In this document: positions 41,104-50,080 of the stretch, piece by piece
Position numbering within the stretch: the stretch's first letter is position 1
Layout: the number at the start of each line of letters is the position of its first letter
DNA from: Nocardia sp. alder85J
GTDB taxonomy: Bacteria > Actinomycetota > Actinomycetes > Mycobacteriales > Mycobacteriaceae
Length of the DNA: 64,000 nucleotides
Reading direction: 5' to 3'
NCBI RefSeq assembly: GCF_020176955.2
Contig: NZ_JAIUCZ020000004.1
Location: forward strand, 372,001 to 436,000
Notes under the pieces: generated by a model
Seen by the model: only the letters and a program-made list of their open reading frames with translations
Databases searched by the model: none
Told to the model about the DNA's origin: nothing
Position numbers and translations under genes: made by a program

Positions 41104-41441
41104 ACGAACAGGGCGTCCTGATGGGCGTCAGCCTGCGCCACCCGGCGGGTGGTCCACTGCTCGGCCTCCGGATTGATCGCGAAAAGGCGCTTGCGGCAGC
41201 GGGTTTCGACTACTTCTCGATCGCGGTGCCGGACCGCGGCGCCCTGGAAGCCCTTGCGGCGCCTCTGGATGCCCTCGGTGAGACCCATGCCGGTGTGCAT
41301 TCCGCCACTCTCGGCTGGATCCTGCCCGGGTTGCACGATCCCGACGGACACGAGATCCGTTTCTACACCGGCGAATCCCACACCGAAATCGGCGACCACT
41401 CGCTGACCGTCGATGCCCGGCCGGGCCCGGATCACCGGTGA
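41104..41441 (+). pseudogene. Glyoxalase/VOC-family protein, 5'-truncated
   Basis: From about 41104 the plus strand encodes VSLRHPAGGPLLGLRIDREK, then FDYFSIAVPDRGALEALAAP and LHDPDGHEIRFYTGES, the middle and C-terminal strands of a VOC (glyoxalase/bleomycin-resistance) domain. The first beta-alpha unit with the usual FY-VLG box is absent: upstream of the junction the frame is antisense to the TetR remnant. An ATG at 41121 could start translation, but the product would lack the first metal-binding strand. It was probably divergent from the TetR gene before a deletion fused the two 5'-truncated ends. Confidence 0.68.
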
Positions 41442-41495
41442 ATCGGCAGCGCCCCCTCGGAAACCGACGCTCACGACCCATCCTCAGGAGTGACC

Positions 41496-41963
41496 ATGTT
41501 CTCCCACTCGACACGCGCACTGTTCGCCGGACTGTTCGTGCTCGGCACGACGGCTGCCCTCGGTCTCGCCGGGACCGCCACCGCTGCGGCCGTGCCGCCC
41601 AGTTCGGTTGACCTCCAATCCGATTGGGACATGTATCAACGCCCGTCCGGTACCACCGGCGATCCGCTCGGCTTCCACGTCACGGTCACCTGGCACGAGA
41701 CGAATGCGGCGAACACGATCGTGTCGTTCAACGGATTCGCGGACTCGCTGACCGGCCGCGGCAAGATCGAGCCCGGCGAGGGCCACATCCAGGGCCGGTC
41801 GATCGGCTTCACCATCCACTGGTCGGAGGGGAAAACCGGTGTCTACCAAGGCAGCTGGTTCGACGACGGCTACCTGCGCGGTACCACCCGCGAGGACGGT
41901 ACGGGCCGGACCGCCGAATGGTGGAGCCGGTACGACGACTGGAGCCTGACGCCGGCCCACTGA
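41496..41963 (+). CDS. Secreted beta-rich protein of unknown function
   Basis: A 155-residue exported protein. AGGAG lies five bases before the ATG at 41496. The signal peptide runs FSHSTRALFAGLFVLGTTAA and ends near GTATAAAVPP. The mature part (about 120 residues) alternates hydrophobic and polar residues as in a small beta-barrel: GFHVTVTWHETNAANTIVSF, GRSIGFTIHWSEGKTGVYQG, SWFDDGYLRGTTREDG and TAEWWSRYDDW. It has many Trp residues and no cysteine. It vaguely recalls avidin or lipocalin-like barrels, but I cannot assign it. It stands alone between the scar and a convergent ThDP enzyme. Confidence 0.72.
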   Translation: MFSHSTRALFAGLFVLGTTAALGLAGTATAAAVPPSSVDLQSDWDMYQRPSGTTGDPLGFHVTVTWHETNAANTIVSFNGFADSLTGRGKIEPGEGHIQGRSIGFTIHWSEGKTGVYQGSWFDDGYLRGTTREDGTGRTAEWWSRYDDWSLTPAH

Positions 41964-42030
41964 CCGATCCGCCGGCCGGGCGCGGTCCTGCGGTCGGTGG
42001 ACCGCCGGGCCGTACCGGCCGGGCATCGGG

Positions 42031-43659
42031 TCAGTGCCCGAATGCCTCTTGTAGCCACCAGGATCCGGTGTCGGAGACCACCTTCGCGTCGACGACCATC
42101 GGTCGGCGTGGGCCGCCGTCGAGCCAGGTCCTCACCCCGGCCAGATCCGCGCGGGACCGCACGGTCAGCGCGTGGCAGCCGAAACCCCGTGCGACGGCGG
42201 CGATATCGGTGTCCGGGAAGGTGACATTGGCGAGATCCTCGCCGTGGGTGAAGTGATGCACCTCGGCCCCGTACTGGGCGTCGTCGTAGACCACCACCAG
42301 CAGCGGCAGCCCGAGCCGCACCGCCGTGTCGAGTTCGGAGATGCCCATCATGAAACCGCCGTCACCGCAGCCTGCCACCGGCAACCGGTCGGGTTGCGCG
42401 AGTGCCGCCCCGATCGCCGTGGCCAGTCCCAGGCCCACCGACTGGAACGCCTGGGTGAAGCAGAAGGCGAATTCGTCGGGCACGTCCAGATACATGCTCG
42501 GATAGCCGAGGAAGTTGCCGGAATCCACCGACACCACCCGCTCCTTCGGCAGCAGCCGATCCAGTTCCGCCGACAGCACCCGCGGGTCGATCCGGTCCGC
42601 GGTCCCGGCATCCTCGAAAGGCACGTCGTTCCAGCGCTTCTCGGTGCGAATCCGCGCGGCGACCGCGGCCGTCCGATAGCCCGCATCGCCGCGCGCCGCC
42701 AGCAGATCGGCTGTCGCCGCGGCGGTTTCGGTGACCCCGCCCCACAGGCCGAGGTCGATCGGGCGGGTGCGGCCCAGGGCCTTCGGGTCGATGTCGACCT
42801 GTACGACCGTCGCGTCGGGACCGACCAGTGTGCCGTGCCGCATCGTCCACATGTTCAGGGCGCAACCCCAGCCGACGAGGAGGTCGGCCCCGGCGATCAG
42901 TTCCGCCGCCAGCGGGGTGGAGAAACCACCGGAGACGTCGATGTCCCAGTCGTGGCCCCGGAACATGCCGCGCGACACCGCCGAGGTCGCCAGCAGCGCG
43001 CCGGACAGGTCGGCCAGCCGCGCGATCGCCTGCTTGCCGCCGGCCGCGCGGGCGCCGCGCCCGGCTACGAACACCGGTCGCCGCGCCGCCGTGAGCAGAT
43101 CGGCGAACCGGGCGATATCGGCGGCGGCCGGTTGCGGCCGGTGCACGACGACCTCGGCGGCGACCTCCTGATCGTCCGGCAGCACCTCGTCCTGTACGTC
43201 GATCGGCACGTTGAGCACCACCGTGCGGCCCTGCGCGCACAGCCGGAACGCGCGCGTCACCTCCGCGATCGCGGAGCGCGGCGAGCGCACCCGCACCGCT
43301 TCGGCGCCCAGACCGCGTGCGATGCCCGCCTGATCGATGAAGAAGTTCGAGGTCGGCGTGGTGGCCTCGGCGGTCACCACCAGCAGCGGCGTCCTCGACT
43401 TGCTCGCCTCCGTGACACCGGTCAGCGCATTGGTGTACCCGCAGCCCTGATGCAGCGACAGCACCGCCACCTCACCGCTCATCCGGGCGTACCCGTCGGC
43501 CATACCGGCCGCCCCGCCCTCGTGCCGGGCCGCGACGAAGCGGCCGCCCGCGCCGGTGAACGCATTGGTGTAGTGGAAGTTCCCGCTGCCGACCACGCCG
43601 AAGGCGACGCGCGCACCCAGGTCGAAGAGGGTCTGCCCGATGGCGTCACGTACGTACAT
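42031..43659 (-). CDS. Thiamine-diphosphate-dependent enzyme, acetolactate-synthase-like
   Basis: A 542-residue ThDP enzyme with the usual three domains. The N-terminal Pyr domain contains the catalytic Glu in FVAARHEGGAAGMADGYARM (near 50). A central domain covers about 190-330. The C-terminal PP domain contains the Mg/ThDP motif CGDGGFMMGISELDTAVRLG followed by LPLLVVVYDDAQYG. AAAGGA precedes the ATG at 43659. Such enzymes make or split C-C bonds next to a carbonyl (acetolactate synthase, benzoylformate or phenylpyruvate decarboxylase, oxalyl-CoA decarboxylase). There is no IlvN small subunit beside it, so a biosynthetic acetolactate synthase is unlikely. Substrate unknown. Confidence 0.88.
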   Translation of the reverse strand: MYVRDAIGQTLFDLGARVAFGVVGSGNFHYTNAFTGAGGRFVAARHEGGAAGMADGYARMSGEVAVLSLHQGCGYTNALTGVTEASKSRTPLLVVTAEATTPTSNFFIDQAGIARGLGAEAVRVRSPRSAIAEVTRAFRLCAQGRTVVLNVPIDVQDEVLPDDQEVAAEVVVHRPQPAAADIARFADLLTAARRPVFVAGRGARAAGGKQAIARLADLSGALLATSAVSRGMFRGHDWDIDVSGGFSTPLAAELIAGADLLVGWGCALNMWTMRHGTLVGPDATVVQVDIDPKALGRTRPIDLGLWGGVTETAAATADLLAARGDAGYRTAAVAARIRTEKRWNDVPFEDAGTADRIDPRVLSAELDRLLPKERVVSVDSGNFLGYPSMYLDVPDEFAFCFTQAFQSVGLGLATAIGAALAQPDRLPVAGCGDGGFMMGISELDTAVRLGLPLLVVVYDDAQYGAEVHHFTHGEDLANVTFPDTDIAAVARGFGCHALTVRSRADLAGVRTWLDGGPRRPMVVDAKVVSDTGSWWLQEAFGH

Positions 43660-43931
43660 CAGAGTCCTTTCCGGGCCGCGCTGCTCGCGGCGGCAGTTGT
43701 GCCGGATGCTGCGGCCGGGCGGCCGGAGCCGCGACGACCGCCACAGCAGACAGCTCGACCCATCGTCCAACACGGCGAGCGCGGTCGCCGGTACCGCCGC
43801 GGGACGGTCGTACCGGCGTCGGCGGTCGAGCACGGTCCGCCGTACCGGAGACGGAATGTCTGGGCGGTCGACGAGCGGCGGCGGCGCGGCGTCCTCCCCG
43901 GTATGGCAGGAACCACTCAGCGGGGTCCGGA

Positions 43932-43937
43932 TATTCT
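43932..43937 (+). promoter_or_regulatory. -10 box of the leaderless map transcript
   Basis: TATTCT is seven bases before the ATG at 43945, with no ribosome binding site between. Probable promoter of the map-cobQ operon. Confidence 0.6.
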
Positions 43938-43944
43938 GGTCCAC

Positions 43945-44808
43945 ATGTCTGTCCGCACCCGCAAGCCGCTCGTCCCCGGAATCCTCTCGCCGACCCGCGA
44001 GGTACCGCGGTCGATCGAGCGGCCCGAGTACGCATGGAAGAAGACCGCCGACGAGGGCCGGGAGCCGTGGGTGCAGACCGCGGAGACCATCGACAAGATG
44101 CGGATCGCGAGCAAGATCGCGGCGCAGGCGCTCGAAGCGGCGGGCAAGGCGGTCGCACCCGGCGTCACCACCGACGAACTGGACCGGATCGCGCACGAGT
44201 ACATGTGCGATCACGGTGCCTACCCGTCGACGCTGGGTTACAAGGGTTTTCCCAAGTCCTGCTGCACCTCGCTGAACGAGGTGATCTGCCACGGCATTCC
44301 GGACTCGACGGTGATCGAGGACGGGGACATCGTCAACATCGACGTCACCGCCTACATCCACGGGGTGCACGGCGACACCAACGCCACCTTCCTCGCCGGT
44401 GACGTCGACGAGGAGGCCCGGCTGCTGGTGGAGCGCACCCGCGAGGCCACCATGCGGGCCGTCAAGGCGGTGCGGCCGGGCCGGGCGCTGAACGTGATCG
44501 GCCGGGTCATCGAGTCCTATGCCAACCGGTTCGGCTACGGCGTGGTCCGCGACTTCACCGGGCACGGCGTGGGCCCCACCTTCCACAGCGGGCTGGTGAT
44601 CCTGCACTACGACCAGCCCGCCGTCGAATCGGTCATCGAACCCGGCATGACCTTCACCATCGAGCCGATGATCAACCTCGGCGGCATCGACTACGAGATC
44701 TGGGACGACGGCTGGACCGTGGTCACCAAGGACCGCAAGTGGACCGCGCAATTCGAGCACACCCTGGTGGTCACCGACGAAGGTGCCGAGATCCTGACGC
44801 TGCCGTGA
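43945..44808 (+). CDS. map: Methionine aminopeptidase, type I (MapB-like)
   Basis: A 287-residue enzyme that removes the initiator methionine from new proteins. It carries the N-terminal extension with the SH3-binding-like PSPTREVPRSIERPEYAWKK style region seen in mycobacterial MapB (here LSPTREVPRSIERPEYAW). The five metal ligands are in VNIDVTAYI (Asp near 132), HGDTNATF (Asp near 143), FTGHGVG (His near 206), FTIEPMI (Glu near 238) and FEHTLVV (Glu near 271). TLGYKGFPKSCCTSLNEVIC is typical of the actinobacterial enzyme. It is leaderless, and cobQ follows seven bases after its stop codon. Confidence 0.96.
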   Translation: MSVRTRKPLVPGILSPTREVPRSIERPEYAWKKTADEGREPWVQTAETIDKMRIASKIAAQALEAAGKAVAPGVTTDELDRIAHEYMCDHGAYPSTLGYKGFPKSCCTSLNEVICHGIPDSTVIEDGDIVNIDVTAYIHGVHGDTNATFLAGDVDEEARLLVERTREATMRAVKAVRPGRALNVIGRVIESYANRFGYGVVRDFTGHGVGPTFHSGLVILHYDQPAVESVIEPGMTFTIEPMINLGGIDYEIWDDGWTVVTKDRKWTAQFEHTLVVTDEGAEILTLP

Positions 44809-44815
44809 GCGGCCG

Positions 44816-46330
44816 GTGAAAGGCGCGCTGCTGGTCGCCGGGACCACCTCCGACGCCGGTAAGAGCGTCGTGACGGCCGGTATCTGCCGGTTGCTGGCCC
44901 GGCAGGGGGTGCGGGTCGCGCCGTTCAAGGCGCAGAACATGTCCAACAATTCGGTGGTGACGCTCGACGGCGGCGAGATCGGGCGGGCCCAGGCGTTGCA
45001 GGCGCAGGCGTGCGGGCTGGCGCCCAGCGTGCGCTTCAACCCGGTGCTGTTGAAGCCGGGCAGCGATCGGCGGTCCCAGTTGGTGGTGCGCGGCGTCGCG
45101 ATCGACACCGTCGGCGCCCGGGACTACTTCCGGCACCGCACCCGGCTGCGGGAACTCGTGGCCGCCGAACTGGCTTCGCTGCGTGCCGAATTCGATGTGG
45201 TGATCTGCGAAGGGGCGGGCTCGCCGGCGGAGATCAACCTGCGCGAGACCGATCTGGCCAACATGGGACTGGCACAGGCGGGGGAGCTGCCGGTATTGCT
45301 GGTCGGCGACATCGATCGCGGCGGCGTGCTGGCCCACCTGTTCGGCACCGTCGCCATCCTGGACCCGGCCGACCAGCGGCTGATCGCCGGATTCCTGATC
45401 AACAAGTTCCGCGGCGACGTGGACCTGCTCACCCCCGGCCTGGACCGGCTCACCGAGCTGACCGGCCGCCCCACCCTCGGCGTCTTGCCGTACGCCGACG
45501 AACTCTGGATCGACGCGGAGGATTCGCTCGGCACCGTCGCCGACGCGCCGGTGGGCCGGCCCCGGCCGCCGGTCGGCACCGACTGGCTGACCGTCGCGGC
45601 GGTCCGGTTGCCGCGCATCTCCAATTCCACCGATGTGGAGGCGCTGGCCTGTGAGCCGGGCGTCGCGGTGCGCTGGGTAACCGATCCGTCCCGGCTCGCC
45701 GATGCCGACCTGGTAGTGCTGCCCGGTTCCAAATCCACGGTCGGCGATCTGGAATGGTTGCGCCGCACCGGAATCGCGGCCGCCGTCGCCGATCGCGCCG
45801 CCGCGGGCCGCCCGATCCTGGCCGTGTGCGGCGGCTACCAGATGCTGGCCCGCCGCATCCGCGACGAGGTCGAATCCGGTGCGGGCGAGGTCGCCGGGCT
45901 GGGCCTGCTCGACCTGGACATCGAATTCGCGGCCGCGAAGACCCTGTGCCGCAGCAGCGGTGACGCCGGCGCAATCCCGGTGCACGGCTACGAGATCCAC
46001 CACGGCCGGGTACTGCACAGCGGCGACCCGAGCTGGCTGCGATTGACGACGGGCCCCGAAGGCAGTGTCCGCCAGGCTGTCTGGGGCACCCACCTGCACG
46101 GCCTGATGGAGTCCGACGCTTTCCGGCGGGCCTGGCTGCGCGAGGTCGCGGCCGCCGCCGGTCGAACCGGATTCGTTGTCGCCGAGGATGTTTCGGTGGC
46201 CGCCGTGCGCGCTGCCCAGCTGGACCTGCTCGCCGACCTGATCGAGAAGTACGTGGACACCGACCGGCTCACCCGGCTGATCGAGTCCGGCGCTCCGGCC
46301 GGGCTGCCGACGCTCACCGTCGGGCACTGA
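44816..46330 (+). CDS. cobQ: Cobyric acid synthase
   Basis: CobQ amidates four side chains (b, d, e, g) of adenosylcobyrinic acid a,c-diamide using ATP and glutamine, a late step of cobalamin synthesis. The P-loop-like motif is LLVAGTTSDAGKSVVTAGIC, followed by VAPFKAQNMSNNSVVT and CEGAGSPAEINLRETDLANM. The C-terminal glutamine amidotransferase part has Cys near 338 in ILAVCGGYQMLARRI and His near 426 in GTHLHGLMES. The GTG start lies seven bases after the map stop codon, so the two are co-transcribed. In M. tuberculosis cobQ is not next to mapB, so this pairing is specific to this lineage. Confidence 0.96.
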   Translation: MKGALLVAGTTSDAGKSVVTAGICRLLARQGVRVAPFKAQNMSNNSVVTLDGGEIGRAQALQAQACGLAPSVRFNPVLLKPGSDRRSQLVVRGVAIDTVGARDYFRHRTRLRELVAAELASLRAEFDVVICEGAGSPAEINLRETDLANMGLAQAGELPVLLVGDIDRGGVLAHLFGTVAILDPADQRLIAGFLINKFRGDVDLLTPGLDRLTELTGRPTLGVLPYADELWIDAEDSLGTVADAPVGRPRPPVGTDWLTVAAVRLPRISNSTDVEALACEPGVAVRWVTDPSRLADADLVVLPGSKSTVGDLEWLRRTGIAAAVADRAAAGRPILAVCGGYQMLARRIRDEVESGAGEVAGLGLLDLDIEFAAAKTLCRSSGDAGAIPVHGYEIHHGRVLHSGDPSWLRLTTGPEGSVRQAVWGTHLHGLMESDAFRRAWLREVAAAAGRTGFVVAEDVSVAAVRAAQLDLLADLIEKYVDTDRLTRLIESGAPAGLPTLTVGH

Positions 46331-46381
46331 GCGGGCTCGGTGGCCGGGGTGGCGGTGGCCGTCCGGCTGGACATGGCCGGA

Positions 46382-46408
46382 ATCTCACCGATGTCCGGGA
46401 TGTGAGAT
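46382..46408. other. Inverted repeat after cobQ
   Basis: ATCTCAC at 46382-46388 and GTGAGAT at 46402-46408 form seven-base arms with a 13-base loop, between the cobQ stop and the next gene. It is a weak terminator or a regulator site; no T-tract follows. Confidence 0.35.
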
Positions 46409-46530
46409 ATTCGCAGACCCGTTGCCCGTCGACGGGCTCGGTACCCGCCGGAAACAGCGTGATCGCGCTCGCTGTGGCGGTGGACTCTTCGGGTACTTCC
46501 CACCGTTGGGGCCGTGTACCGTGGGGCGGC

Positions 46531-47094
46531 ATGGAAACTCGGCGGATCGCGGTCGGTGACCGCAGCTGGACGGTGCGCATCGATGGGCCGCAGTCGCGGC
46601 ACACCGTGGTGTTACTGCCGGATCCGGCCGATGCGGAGGACGCCTTCGACCGGGTGATCGCCCGCCTGCACAACTCCGAACTGCGGACGGTCACCTTCGA
46701 GACCGTCGAGGGGCTGGACGCCACCACCGGTTACGCGCTGCTCGATCAGCTGGACGCGCCCTGGGCGGTGCTGGTCGGCAACGGCGCCGGCGCCGAGGTG
46801 GCCTGGCAGCTGGCCGCGCGCGGCTACGGCCGGTTCATCGGGATGGTCGCCATCGGCCGCGGCCATCCGGCCCTGGCCGACGCCGAGGGCACGGTTTCCG
46901 ACGCGAGCTGCCCGGCGGTCGAGATCTCCACCACGGTCGTCGCCACCAAACGCCTGCCGCGCGCACTCGCCGACGGCTGCATGCGCTACGTCTACGGCGA
47001 ATTCCGCATCGCCGAACTCGACACCGCCGACCCACTGGCCGAGGCCGACCACGAACTGGCCACCGAGATCGTGCTCCGCACCGGCCGCTGGTGA
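46531..47094 (+). CDS. Small alpha/beta-hydrolase-like protein
   Basis: A 187-residue protein with an incomplete alpha/beta-hydrolase look: HTVVLLPDPADAEDAFDRVI as the first strand and loop, TVTFETVEGLDATTGYALLD, and AVLVGNGAGAEVAWQLAARG where a nucleophile elbow (GxSxG) would be. Here the centre is N-G-A, so the serine is missing. FIGMVAIGRGHP and the C-terminal YGEFRIAELDTADPLAEADH follow. It is therefore probably non-catalytic or uses other residues. A -10-like TACCGT lies eight bases before the ATG (leaderless). Function unknown. Confidence 0.7.
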   Translation: METRRIAVGDRSWTVRIDGPQSRHTVVLLPDPADAEDAFDRVIARLHNSELRTVTFETVEGLDATTGYALLDQLDAPWAVLVGNGAGAEVAWQLAARGYGRFIGMVAIGRGHPALADAEGTVSDASCPAVEISTTVVATKRLPRALADGCMRYVYGEFRIAELDTADPLAEADHELATEIVLRTGRW

Positions 47095-47264
47095 CCACCC
47101 CTCGGCGCTGAACCGCGCCGCCGTCTCGGCTGCCTGCCGACCCGCACCGGAGCCCGGCCGAGGTGCCCGGCTGCGGCCGGGCCGGGATGCCGCACTGCCT
47201 TCGGCCGGGCCGGCTCGACGGCCGTCCGGCCGAGTCCGCAGCGCCGCCGCCTCGGCCCGGTTCC

Positions 47265-48308
47265 TCACCCCGCAGTCGCGCTGCTCCCGTGACCGTGCAA
47301 CCAGTCCAGCCAGGCGTCCAGTTCGGCGAACGCGTGCTTGCGGACGGGGGCCGAGGACAGGAACACGTCGTGGCGGGCGCCCTCGATCGGCACGATGGTG
47401 GTGCGCTGTCCCAGGCAGCCGGACCAGCGCTGGATCTGCCGCACGTCCAGGACGGTGTCCGAGACGTCGGCGGCGGGACCGTAGCGCCGCATGAACGTCG
47501 TCAGTTTCGAGCGCAGGATCAGCGCCGGCACCCCGACATCGAGCCCGCGGTGCAACCGGGCGTGCCCCTGCCGGATGGCGCGCAGCCAGCCGAAGTGCAC
47601 CGGATAGCCGGTCAGCGGCTTCCAGTCGAGGTTGTAGTCCCACTCGCCGGACGCGCTGTGGTGCAGGCTGGCGCCGTAGGTGCTGACCCCGGCGCTGGGC
47701 ATCCGCGACATCGCGCGCACCCGGCCCAGCCCGTTGATCGCGACGGTGCCGACGTGCCGGTAGAACTTCGGGCCCTGGAGGTCGAACCACGGGCTGTTCA
47801 GCGCCAGACCGCTGACACCCTGTGCGGCAACCCCTTCGGCGCGCTCCAGCCGGTCCAGCCACAGCGGCAGCACCAGCCCGCCGGTCGAATGCGCGTTCAG
47901 CAGAACCGGCAGCCCGGTCTCGGCGCGGATCAGCGCCAGCGCCCGGTTCAGTTCCTCGTCGTAGAGGGCGAGATCGCTCACATAGTGCGGTGTCTGCCCC
48001 GCCCGCTGCGAGCGACCGCATTTCCGCAGGTCCAGGGCATAGAACCGGTAGCCGCGCGCGGCGAAGTGCTCGGCCAGGTGCTTCTGGAAGAAGTAATCGG
48101 TGAATCCGTGCACGTACAGCACGGCGCCACGGGGCTGGGGGACCGGTTCGGTGTGGCGGATCAGCGTGGCCACGACGGCGCTCTCACCGTCCGGATCGGG
48201 TCCGAGGGGGAGGGTGAGCTGCTGGTAGCCCTCGCCCAGCACGTCCGGCTGCCAGCTGTCCGACTGCGCGGGTTCCGGCGGTGTGGCGGCCGGCGTCTCG
48301 TTCGTCAC
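47265..48308 (-). CDS. Alpha/beta hydrolase (Rv2854-like lysophospholipase type)
   Basis: A 347-residue serine hydrolase. GAVLYVHGFTDYFFQKHLAE forms the oxyanion strand, RFYALDLRKCGRSQRAGQTP follows, the nucleophile elbow is in LLNAHSTGGLVLPLWLDRLE (Ser in HSTGG), and IVPIEGARHDVFLSSAPVR holds the catalytic His. The GTG at 48308 is chosen because TAGGCT sits seven bases upstream in the leaderless pattern and because the length then matches Rv2854. It is next to and divergent from mqo, as in M. tuberculosis. It probably acts on a lipid ester; the substrate is unproven. Confidence 0.88.
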   Translation of the reverse strand: MTNETPAATPPEPAQSDSWQPDVLGEGYQQLTLPLGPDPDGESAVVATLIRHTEPVPQPRGAVLYVHGFTDYFFQKHLAEHFAARGYRFYALDLRKCGRSQRAGQTPHYVSDLALYDEELNRALALIRAETGLPVLLNAHSTGGLVLPLWLDRLERAEGVAAQGVSGLALNSPWFDLQGPKFYRHVGTVAINGLGRVRAMSRMPSAGVSTYGASLHHSASGEWDYNLDWKPLTGYPVHFGWLRAIRQGHARLHRGLDVGVPALILRSKLTTFMRRYGPAADVSDTVLDVRQIQRWSGCLGQRTTIVPIEGARHDVFLSSAPVRKHAFAELDAWLDWLHGHGSSATAG

Positions 48309-48539
48309 AGGCCCCAGCCTATTCGACCCGCTCAGCGGCGTCGCGCCGGTGCTGATTCGGTCACATCCTGCGCATCCGTTTTCGGAAACAGGCATCGCAA
48401 GGGGCACAATTGGGTTGAAGTGAACGGCGGGTAACCTCATTCCCGCCCGTCGCCGTCGGCGATCGGTGACGCACTACACCACCCCCAGTCGGTGCGCCTC
48501 GTGGGGCGGACCGCGCAGGACAAGGAAGTCGAAGTACCC

Positions 48540-50057
48540 GTGCCGAACGCTGCGAAGACCGAAAAGACCGATGTTGTTCTCATCGGCGCCGGCATCATGA
48601 GTGCCACCCTGGGCGCCCTGCTGCGGCAGGTGCAGCCGGACTGGTCGATCACCCTGTTCGAGCGGATCGACGCGCCCGCTCCCGAGAGCAGCGACCCGTG
48701 GAACAACGCCGGTACCGGCCACTCCGCGCTGTGTGAGCTGAACTACACCCCGCAGAACGCCGACGGTTCGGTGGACATCACCAAGGCCGTCGACATCAAC
48801 GAGCGGTTCCAGGTGTCGCGGCAGTTCTGGGCCTACGCGGTGGAGAACGGTGTGCTCGGTGATCCGAGCCAGTTCATCAACCCGATCCCGCACGTGAGCT
48901 TCTGCCACGGCGCCGACGGTGCCGACTACCTGCGCAAGCGCTACGACGCACTCGCAGGGCACCCGTTGTTCGAGGGCATGCAGTTCATCGACGACCGCGA
49001 CGAGTTCACCCGGCGGCTGCCGCTGATGGGCAAGGGTCGCGACTTCTCCGAGCCGGTCGCGCTGAACTGGAGCGACAAGGGCACCGACATCGACTTCGGC
49101 TCGCTGACCCGGCAGTTGCTGGCGTACCTGGGTGGCTCCGGTGTCGACATCGCCTTCGGCACCGAGGTCCGCAATCTGGACAAGCAGTCCGACGGCAGCT
49201 GGAACGTCAAGGTGCGCAACACCCGTAACGGCAGCACCCGCACGGTGAACGCGAAGTTCGTGTTCGTCGGCGCCGGCGGCTACGCGCTGCCGCTGTTGCA
49301 GAAGGCCGGCATCAAGGAGCTGAGCGGTATCGGCGGCTTCCCGGTCAGCGGGCTGTTCCTGCGCTGCACCGATCCCGCGCTGGTGTCCAGGCACGAGGCG
49401 AAGGTGTACGGCAAGGCCGCCGTCGGCGCGCCGCCGATGTCGGTGCCGCACCTGGACACCCGCGTCATCCGCGGCAATCGCGGTCTGCTGTTCGGTCCCT
49501 ACGCGGGCTGGACCCCGAAATTCCTCAAGGACGGCAAGAACTCCGACCTGTTCAAGTCGGTGAAGCCCAACAATCTGTTCTCCATGCTCGGCGTCGGTGT
49601 CACCGAGCTGAGCCTGACCAAGTACCTGGTCTCCGAACTGCTGAAGTCGCCGGCCGGCCGGGTCGACTCGCTGAAGGAATTCGTACCGCGCGCCGATGGG
49701 CACGACTGGGAACTGATCACCGCCGGTCAGCGCGTACAGGTCATCCGGCGCAAGGGTGCGGGCGGCGTGCTGGAATTCGGCACCGCCGTGATCACCGCGG
49801 ACGACGGCTCGATCGCGGGCCTGCTCGGCGCCTCGCCGGGCGCCTCCACCTGTGTCAGCGCCATGCTGGACGTGATGCAGCGCTGCTTCCCACAGCAGTA
49901 CGCGAACTGGACCCCCACCCTGAAGACCATCGTCCCCTCGCTGGGCACCAAGCTGACGGACAATCAGCCGCTGTTCCAGGAGGTCTGGGACTGGACCGAG
50001 AAGTCGTTGCGGCTGACCGACAAATCGCCGAAGCTCGCGGATGCCGCGCGGCATTGA
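48540..50057 (+). CDS. mqo: Malate:quinone oxidoreductase
   Basis: Mqo is a membrane-associated FAD enzyme that oxidises malate to oxaloacetate and passes electrons to the quinone pool. The FAD motif VVLIGAGIMSATLGALLRQV lies at the N-terminus, with the family hallmarks ESSDPWNNAGTGHSALCELN, FQVSRQFWAYAVENG, HVSFCHGADGADYLRKRYDA, FVFVGAGGYALPLLQKAGI and the C-terminal GSIAGLLGASPGASTCVSAM. I take the GTG at 48540 (505 residues), with AAGGAAG upstream, which brings the start close to mycobacterial Mqo; the frame opens at 48492. A GNAT gene follows 23 bases downstream. Confidence 0.96.
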   Translation: MPNAAKTEKTDVVLIGAGIMSATLGALLRQVQPDWSITLFERIDAPAPESSDPWNNAGTGHSALCELNYTPQNADGSVDITKAVDINERFQVSRQFWAYAVENGVLGDPSQFINPIPHVSFCHGADGADYLRKRYDALAGHPLFEGMQFIDDRDEFTRRLPLMGKGRDFSEPVALNWSDKGTDIDFGSLTRQLLAYLGGSGVDIAFGTEVRNLDKQSDGSWNVKVRNTRNGSTRTVNAKFVFVGAGGYALPLLQKAGIKELSGIGGFPVSGLFLRCTDPALVSRHEAKVYGKAAVGAPPMSVPHLDTRVIRGNRGLLFGPYAGWTPKFLKDGKNSDLFKSVKPNNLFSMLGVGVTELSLTKYLVSELLKSPAGRVDSLKEFVPRADGHDWELITAGQRVQVIRRKGAGGVLEFGTAVITADDGSIAGLLGASPGASTCVSAMLDVMQRCFPQQYANWTPTLKTIVPSLGTKLTDNQPLFQEVWDWTEKSLRLTDKSPKLADAARH

Positions 50058-50080
50058 GCGATATGTGATAGCAAGACTCG

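Noticed and set aside
41996..42256. Short plus-strand frames opposite the ThDP enzyme
   Set aside because: They are antisense to a well-conserved ThDP enzyme frame and carry no recognisable motif.
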